From: Prevotella sp.
GTDB taxonomy: Bacteria; Bacteroidota; Bacteroidia; Bacteroidales; Bacteroidaceae
NCBI GenBank assembly: GCA_017941345.1
Contig: JAGAWQ010000090.1
Span: 1 to 39,956 of the forward strand
Length of the DNA: 39,956 bases
Reading direction: 5' to 3'
The translations under genes were made by a program, and so were the position numbers. The notes under the pieces are model-generated. The model was not told the DNA's origin. It made no database searches and worked only from the letters and a program-made list of their open reading frames with translations. Positions 34,917-39,956 of this stretch are shown here, in pieces (positions within the stretch are counted from its first letter, which is position 1; the number at the start of each line of letters is the position of its first letter).

Positions 34917-36449
34917 ATGTTTGAAAATTTAGAGATTTGGTGGGTGACTGGCGCACAGTTGCTCTATGGTGGTGATGCAGTCGTAGCCGTTGACGGTCAC
35001 TCAAAGGAAATGGTTGATGGACTGAACAACTCAGGTATCATTCCCATCAAAGTAGTTTATAAAGGCACAGCCAACAGCTCGAAGGAAGTAGAGCAGGTGA
35101 TGAAAGCCGCCAACAACGACGAAAAGTGCGTGGGTATCATCACTTGGATGCACACCTTCTCGCCTGCCAAGATGTGGATTAAGGGTCTGCAGGACTTGCA
35201 GAAGCCCCTACTCCACTTCCACACTCAATATAACGCCGAGATTCCCTGGGAGACGATGGATATGGACTTCATGAACCTGAACCAGTCGGCTCACGGCGAC
35301 ATCGAGTTCGGACACATCTGCACCCGCATGCGCATTCCGCGCAAGGTGGTTTGCGGCTACTGGAAGAACCCTGAGGCTCAGCAGAAGATTGCCGTATGGG
35401 CTCGCGTCTGCGCCGGTGTAGCTGATGCAAAGAACGTACGCTGTCTGATGTTCGGTATGAACATGAACAACGTTGCCGTAACGGATGGAGACCGCGTAGA
35501 GTTCGAGCAGCGTCTGGGTTATCACGTAGACTACTACCCCGTCAGCTCGATGATGGAGTACTGGCGTCAGGTTACGGACAAGGAGGTCGACGAACTCGTG
35601 GAAGTCTATAAGAAGGAGTACACCATCAAGATTGACGAGAGCGGCGAGAAGGTATATTGGGAGAAGGTGCGCAATGCCGCCAAGGCTGAAATCGCCCTGC
35701 GTCGCGTGCTGAAGGACGAAGGTGCAACAGCCTTCACCACTAACTTCGACGACCTGGGCGATGCTGACATCGATAAGCCCGACTTCGTTGGCTTCGACCA
35801 GATTCCCGGTCTGGCTTCACAGCGTCTGATGGCCGAGGGTATCGGTTTCGGTGCTGAGGGCGACTGGAAGACGGCTTGTCTGTATCGCACGCTGTGGGTT
35901 ATCCAGCAAGGCATGCCTACCGGTTGCTCATTCCTTGAGGACTACACCTTGAATTTCGCCGGTTCGCAGTCGTCTTGCCTGCAGAGCCACATGCTCGAGG
36001 TTTGTCCGCTCATCGCTGTCGACAAGCCCAAATTGGAAGTCCACTTCCTGGGCATCGGCATCCGTAAGCAGCAGACCGCCCGTCTGGTATTCACCTCGAA
36101 GGTGGGGCATGGCATCAAGGCTACCGTTGTAGACCTCGGCAACCGCTTCCGTCTGATTTCGCAGGAGGTAGAGTGCATTGAGCCGAAGCCCATGCCTAAC
36201 CTGCCCGTTGCCTCTGCGCTCTGGGTTCCCCAGCCCTCGTTTGAGATTGGTGCCGGTGCCTGGATTCTCGCTGGCGGAACGCACCACTCGGCCTTCTCTT
36301 ACGACATCACCGAAGAGTACTGGGAGGACTTCGCTGAAATTCTCGGTCTTGAGTATGTCCGCATCAACAAGCAGTCGACTACCAGCGGCATCAAGCGTGC
36401 CCTACAGATGAACGAGATTTACTACATGTTGAACAAGGCGCTTCGCTAA
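34917..36449 (+). CDS. araA: L-arabinose isomerase
   Basis: Isomerises L-arabinose to L-ribulose in the cytoplasm. 510 residues, normal for AraA. The N-terminus EIWWVTGAQLLYG is typical. The manganese ligands are Glu314 (GAEGDW), Glu341 (SFLEDYT), His358 (QSHMLEVC) and a His in GGTHHSAFSYD (456/457). The ATG follows a heptad cassette and the T/A-rich stretch TTAAAATTTTAAAACT. The TAA stop overlaps the first bases of the next heptad cassette, which fills the gap to araB. Confidence 0.98.
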   Translation: MFENLEIWWVTGAQLLYGGDAVVAVDGHSKEMVDGLNNSGIIPIKVVYKGTANSSKEVEQVMKAANNDEKCVGIITWMHTFSPAKMWIKGLQDLQKPLLHFHTQYNAEIPWETMDMDFMNLNQSAHGDIEFGHICTRMRIPRKVVCGYWKNPEAQQKIAVWARVCAGVADAKNVRCLMFGMNMNNVAVTDGDRVEFEQRLGYHVDYYPVSSMMEYWRQVTDKEVDELVEVYKKEYTIKIDESGEKVYWEKVRNAAKAEIALRRVLKDEGATAFTTNFDDLGDADIDKPDFVGFDQIPGLASQRLMAEGIGFGAEGDWKTACLYRTLWVIQQGMPTGCSFLEDYTLNFAGSQSSCLQSHMLEVCPLIAVDKPKLEVHFLGIGIRKQQTARLVFTSKVGHGIKATVVDLGNRFRLISQEVECIEPKPMPNLPVASALWVPQPSFEIGAGAWILAGGTHHSAFSYDITEEYWEDFAEILGLEYVRINKQSTTSGIKRALQMNEIYYMLNKALR

Positions 36450-36479
36450 TTGATAATTGACAATTGATAATTGATAATT
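36448..36479. repeat. Heptad cassette joining araA and araB
   Basis: 32 bases AATT(GAYAATT)4 with GAT, GAC, GAT, GAT. It begins in the araA stop codon and ends on the base before the araB ATG, the same arrangement as before the four-helix remnant. Confidence 0.93.
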
Positions 36480-38066
36480 ATGGATGCTAAGAAAGTAATA
36501 GAAGCAGGTAAAGCCATTCTCGGTATCGAGTTTGGCTCTACCCGCATCAAGGCCGTCCTCATCGACGAGGACAATAAGCCCATTGCCCAGGGGTCACACG
36601 AGTGGGAGAACCAACTGGTAGATGGTCTCTGGACCTACTCTACCGAGGCTGTTTGGTACGGACTACAGGACTGCTACGCTGAGCTCCGCAAGGACGTGCA
36701 GAAGCAGTACGACTGCGAGATAGAAAGTCTTGCTGCCATCGGTTTCTCTGCGATGATGCACGGCTATATGGCTTTCAACGAGAAGCAGAAAATCCTGGTG
36801 CCTTTCCGCACTTGGCGTAACACCAATACGGGCAAGGCTGCCGCTGAGCTTTCAGAGCTGTTCAACTATAACATCCCTCTGCGTTGGAGCATCTCGCACC
36901 TCTACCAGTGCATTCTCGACAACGAGGAGCATGTCAGCGACATCAAGTATCTGACCACCCTGGCCGGATATGTTCACTGGCAGGTAACGGGTCAGTTTGT
37001 GCTGGGCGTAGGCGATGCTTCAGGCATGATTCCCGTAGACCCGAAGACCAAGACTTACGATGCCACAATGGTCAAGAAGTTCGACGAGATTCTGGTGTCT
37101 AAAGGTTTGCCCTTTAGATTGCTTGACATTCTACCTAAGTCGCTGAGTGCTGGCGAGAGCGCAGGATTCCTTACACCTGAGGGTGCCAAAAAACTCGACG
37201 TCTCCGGTCACCTGAAGGCAGGCATCCCCGTATGTCCTCCTGAGGGCGACGCCGGTACAGGTATGGTGGCTACAAATGCCGTGAAGCAGCGCACAGGTAA
37301 TGTCTCTGCCGGAACGTCTTCGTTCTCGATGATTGTGCTGGAAAAGGAGCTCTCTAAGCCTTACGAGATGATTGATATGGTGACGACTCCTGACGGAAGT
37401 CTCGTGGCGATGGTTCACTGTAACAACTGCACCAGCGACATCAACGCTTGGGTGGGATTGTTCAAGGAGTACCAGCAGTTGCTGGGTGTGCCCGTTGACA
37501 TGAACGAGCTCTATGGCAAACTGTTCAACAAGGCGCTTGAAGGCGATACTGACTGCGGTGGACTGATGGCTTACAACTACGTCAGTGGCGAGCCTGTAAC
37601 CGGTTTGGCTGAAGGTCGTCCGATGTTCGTACGCTCTGCCGGCGACAAGTTCAATCTGGCTAACTTCATGCGTGCTCACCTCTACGGCGCCATCGGTGTG
37701 CTGAAGATAGGCAACGACATCCTGCTGAAGGAAGAGCAGATTAAGGTAGACCGCATTACCGGTCATGGTGGTTACTTCAAGACTGCCGGTGTTGGTCAGC
37801 GCATGCTGGCAGCAGCCCTCAACTCGCCTATCTCTGTGATGGAGACGGCAGGCGAAGGTGGTGCCTGGGGTATTGCCCTGCTGGCTGCATACCTTATTAA
37901 TAATAAGGGGCTGTCGCTGGCTGACTATCTGGAGATGCAAGTCTTTGCAGGCAACACAGGGTCGAGCATTGCTCCTACAGCTGAAGACGTAGCAGGATTC
38001 AACAAGTATATCGAGAACTACAAGCGCTGTCTCCCCATAGAGCAGGCCGCTGTTGACAACAAGTAA
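36480..38066 (+). CDS. araB: L-ribulokinase (FGGY family)
   Basis: Phosphorylates L-ribulose to L-ribulose 5-phosphate with ATP. 528 residues. The N-terminal phosphate motif is [17 protein letters not shown], and the FGGY C-terminal half contains [34 protein letters not shown] and [18 protein letters not shown]. Sequence alone would allow a xylulokinase-type enzyme, but position between araA and the GH51 gene supports ribulokinase. The start is the ATG directly after the heptad cassette; an upstream TTG at 36471 lies inside the repeat. Confidence 0.93.
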   Translation: MDAKKVIEAGKAILGIEFGSTRIKAVLIDEDNKPIAQGSHEWENQLVDGLWTYSTEAVWYGLQDCYAELRKDVQKQYDCEIESLAAIGFSAMMHGYMAFNEKQKILVPFRTWRNTNTGKAAAELSELFNYNIPLRWSISHLYQCILDNEEHVSDIKYLTTLAGYVHWQVTGQFVLGVGDASGMIPVDPKTKTYDATMVKKFDEILVSKGLPFRLLDILPKSLSAGESAGFLTPEGAKKLDVSGHLKAGIPVCPPEGDAGTGMVATNAVKQRTGNVSAGTSSFSMIVLEKELSKPYEMIDMVTTPDGSLVAMVHCNNCTSDINAWVGLFKEYQQLLGVPVDMNELYGKLFNKALEGDTDCGGLMAYNYVSGEPVTGLAEGRPMFVRSAGDKFNLANFMRAHLYGAIGVLKIGNDILLKEEQIKVDRITGHGGYFKTAGVGQRMLAAALNSPISVMETAGEGGAWGIALLAAYLINNKGLSLADYLEMQVFAGNTGSSIAPTAEDVAGFNKYIENYKRCLPIEQAAVDNK

Positions 38067-38072
38067 CAACAG

Positions 38073-39665
38073 ATGACAATGAAAAAGCAGATTCTGACTA
38101 TCGTTGCCCTTTGTGGCACACTCAGTCTTTCAGCAGAAAATGTTGTGGCTACGCTCCATGCCGACCAAGGCCAGAGCAAGATTAACAAAGAGATTTATGG
38201 CCAGTTTGCTGAACATCTGGGTTCTTGTATCTATGGCGGACTGTGGGTTGGCGAGAACTCCTCCATCCCCAACATCAACGGCTATCGCAAGGATGTCTTC
38301 GACGCACTGAAGGCTCTCCAGATTCCTGTTCTGCGTTGGCCTGGCGGCTGCTTCGCCGACGAGTATCACTGGCGCGACGGCATTGGTCCTCGTCAGCTCC
38401 GTCCCTCGATGAAAAACAACAACTGGGGAGGAACTATCGAAGACAACTCTTTTGGCACCCATGAATTCCTCAACCTCTGCGAAATGTTAGGCTGTGAACC
38501 TTATATCAGTGGCAATGTGGGCTCCGGTACTGTAGAGGAACTGGCTAAGTGGGTAGAATACATGACTTCCGAAGAAGGTACGCCCATGGCTAAATTGCGT
38601 AAGGAAAACGGACGCGAGAAGCCTTGGAAGGTAAAGTATCTTGGGGTAGGCAACGAGTCGTGGGGATGTGGTGGCAATATGCGTCCGGAATACTACAGCG
38701 ACCTTTATCGCCGCTATTCCGTTTATTGTCGCAACTACGATGGCAACAAGCTCTACAAGATTGCATCGGGTGCCAGCGATTACGACTACAAATGGACGAA
38801 GGTTCTGATGGAGCGCATTGGCCGTCGCATGGATGGCGTCTCACTCCACTATTATACCTGTGTCGGTTGGAGCGGGTCAAAAGGGTCTGCGACTCAGTTC
38901 GACAAAGACCAGTACTACTGGGCACTGGCTAAATGCTTGGAAATCGAAGAGGTCATCAAGAAACACAAAGCCATCATGGACGAGGCCGACCCTGAAAAGA
39001 AAGTCGACCTGCTTGTTGACGAATGGGGCACATGGTGGGACGAAGAGCCAGGCACCATTCACGGACATCTGTATCAGCAGAATGCCCTGCGCGATGCCTT
39101 CGTGGCTTCTCTGTCACTCAACGTTTTCCATCGTCATACCGATCGTGTCAAGATGGCTAATATCGCCCAGATTGTCAACGTGCTGCAGTCAATGATACTG
39201 ACTGACCAGAAAGGAACGGGCCACATGGTACTTACTCCGACTTACCATGTCTTCCAAATGTACACTCCATTCCAGGAGGCTACTTACTTGCCTATTGAAT
39301 TGGAAAGTGAGAAGATTGATGTCGCTAAGGCTTACTTCAAAGATCAGGCCACAGGCAAAAATGCCGGTACGCGCCCTCTTCCTCTTCTGTCAGCCAGTGC
39401 GGCTAAGACGCAAGATGGGAATATTGTCGTAGCCCTAACTAATGTGTCACTCGACAAGGCTCAGACCATTGACATACAGTTGGAAGGCTGCACAGCCAAG
39501 ACGGTAAGTGGTCGTATCCTGACATCTAAGAATGTTGCTGACTACAACGACTTCGAACATCCCGACGTCGTGGCTCCCCGCGAATTCAAGGATGCCAAGC
39601 TGAAGAAAGGCACGCTGAGTGTAAAACTGCCAGCAAAGAGTATCGTTGTGCTGACACTGAATTAG
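38073..39665 (+). CDS. Secreted alpha-L-arabinofuranosidase (GH51)
   Basis: Releases terminal arabinofuranose from arabinan or arabinoxylan oligosaccharides. 530 residues. A signal peptide (MTMKKQILTIVALCGTLSLSA) predicts periplasmic or outer location. The (beta/alpha)8 barrel has RWPGGCFADEYHWRDGIG, the acid/base Glu195 in GVGNESWGCGG and the nucleophile Glu317 in LLVDEWGTWWD. The C-terminal beta domain runs from about 430 (LPLLSASAAKTQDG) to the end. It starts 6 bases after araB and is the last gene of the operon. An ATG six bases downstream is an alternative start. Confidence 0.95.
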   Translation: MTMKKQILTIVALCGTLSLSAENVVATLHADQGQSKINKEIYGQFAEHLGSCIYGGLWVGENSSIPNINGYRKDVFDALKALQIPVLRWPGGCFADEYHWRDGIGPRQLRPSMKNNNWGGTIEDNSFGTHEFLNLCEMLGCEPYISGNVGSGTVEELAKWVEYMTSEEGTPMAKLRKENGREKPWKVKYLGVGNESWGCGGNMRPEYYSDLYRRYSVYCRNYDGNKLYKIASGASDYDYKWTKVLMERIGRRMDGVSLHYYTCVGWSGSKGSATQFDKDQYYWALAKCLEIEEVIKKHKAIMDEADPEKKVDLLVDEWGTWWDEEPGTIHGHLYQQNALRDAFVASLSLNVFHRHTDRVKMANIAQIVNVLQSMILTDQKGTGHMVLTPTYHVFQMYTPFQEATYLPIELESEKIDVAKAYFKDQATGKNAGTRPLPLLSASAAKTQDGNIVVALTNVSLDKAQTIDIQLEGCTAKTVSGRILTSKNVADYNDFEHPDVVAPREFKDAKLKKGTLSVKLPAKSIVVLTLN

Positions 39666-39682
39666 GCAACGTCACAAACATT

Positions 39683-39724
39683 GAAAGCCGACTGTTTCGC
39701 AAGAAATGGCCGGCTTTCTTTTTT
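39683..39724 (+). terminator. Arabinose operon terminator
   Basis: GAAAGCCG (39683-39690) pairs with CGGCTTTC (39711-39718), with a 20-base loop, followed by a run of T. Confidence 0.82.
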
Positions 39725-39802
39725 ACTACTTATTGTTTCCGCACACATAATTACTGTATATTTCTATCATTTTCTCTTGATTTATATCAATTAAATGACA
39801 AA

Positions 39803-39818
39803 ACGTAAGCGTTTACGT
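39803..39818. promoter_or_regulatory. 16-bp palindrome, candidate operator
   Basis: ACGTAA-GCGT-TTACGT: six-base perfect arms around GCGT, 18 bases upstream of the -33 element. The form resembles LacI-family or similar dimer sites; the regulator is unknown. Confidence 0.5.
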
Positions 39819-39836
39819 GATTTTTCTTTCAAAATG

Positions 39837-39869
39837 TTTGGTTTTTGTTAGTTTTTGATGTAATTTTGC
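39837..39869 (+). promoter_or_regulatory. Promoter of the last gene
   Basis: TTTG (39837-39840), a 20-base spacer, then TAATTTTGC (39861-39869), a full match to the Bacteroidetes consensus, 51 bases before the ATG. Confidence 0.8.
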
Positions 39870-39920
39870 ACCCAGAAACAGAAAATACAATAGTATAACA
39901 CTTTAAAAAGTAAAAAGATT

Positions 39921-39956
39921 ATGAATGCAGCACAAGTTGTAGAACAGTTGAAGCAA
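39921..39956 (+). CDS. Start of a CDS cut by the window edge, perhaps glutamate dehydrogenase
   Basis: Twelve codons, MNAAQVVEQLKQ, run to the window end after a well-formed promoter. The pattern MNAxxVxxxLK resembles my recollection of the N-terminus of NADP-type glutamate dehydrogenases of Bacteroidales, but twelve residues cannot settle it. Confidence 0.4.
   Translation, partial: MNAAQVVEQLKQ

Noticed and set aside
37131..38069. 312-codon frame antisense to araB
   Set aside because: A shadow of araB codon structure; composition is not protein-like and no promoter precedes it.
1..39956. tRNA, rRNA and riboswitch genes
   Set aside because: No cloverleaf, rRNA-like segment or known riboswitch core was recognised by eye in any intergenic region; a covariance-model search would be decisive.

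Overview
The window looks like a chromosomal segment from a Bacteroidales bacterium, most likely Prevotella or a close relative. Promoters are of the Bacteroidetes type: a -7 box TAnnTTTG(C), in several cases with TTG/TTTG about 20 bases upstream. Shine-Dalgarno sites are not evident. The gene set (primary sigma factor of about 290 residues, HU-CCDC81/SPOR protein, DUF4738 and DUF4494 proteins, NUDIX-type AraR) also points there. This assignment is inferred from the sequence and recalled families, not from a database search.

Layout. 1-389: repeat-rich DNA, including a 40-bp perfect palindrome nested inside inverted heptamer arms. 390-7795 (minus strand): TPR protein, gyrA, a YafV-type amidase, a DUF4738 lipoprotein, ugd and rfbC. 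7891-9447 (plus): an HU-CCDC81/SPOR membrane protein and a zinc-ribbon/FHA protein. 9409-11064 (minus): an EamA transporter and truA. 11138-11908 (plus): an EFR1-type flavodoxin/ferredoxin fusion. 11883-14348 (minus): yggS, a DUF4494 protein and a membrane-anchored protein kinase homologue lacking catalytic residues. 14484-17777 (plus): aminotransferase, LolC/E-type ABC permease and an SDR oxidoreductase, closed by a strong terminator. 17997-20867 (plus): HtrA-like lipoprotein protease, primary sigma factor, small exported protein. 20835-24367 (minus): M23 peptidase lipoprotein, nadC, cstA. 24455-30023 (plus): a GHL10/DigH-like glycosidase and three uncharacterised genes; one of these has a 110-bp leader made of ten 11-bp units.

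30237-39665 is a complete L-arabinose operon: exported GalM-type mutarotase, sodium/sugar symporter, araR, araD, a broken four-helix-bundle gene, araA, araB and a secreted GH51 arabinofuranosidase. The logic is release of arabinose outside the cytoplasm, mutarotation, uptake, then isomerisation, phosphorylation and epimerisation to D-xylulose 5-phosphate. Control is probably by AraR at the galM promoter, where an inverted 9-mer pair is visible. Beyond the operon terminator, a new promoter with a 16-bp palindrome leads into a gene cut by the window edge, perhaps glutamate dehydrogenase.

The most unusual structures are: (i) a 32-bp cassette AATT(GAYAATT)4 filling the three long gaps between arabinose genes and flanking the broken four-helix gene in inverted orientation; (ii) the helically phased 11-bp leader repeat at 28666-28775; (iii) the nested palindrome at 163-315; (iv) a pseudokinase with a separate FHA protein nearby; (v) several -7 boxes so close to start codons that the mRNAs should be leaderless or nearly so.
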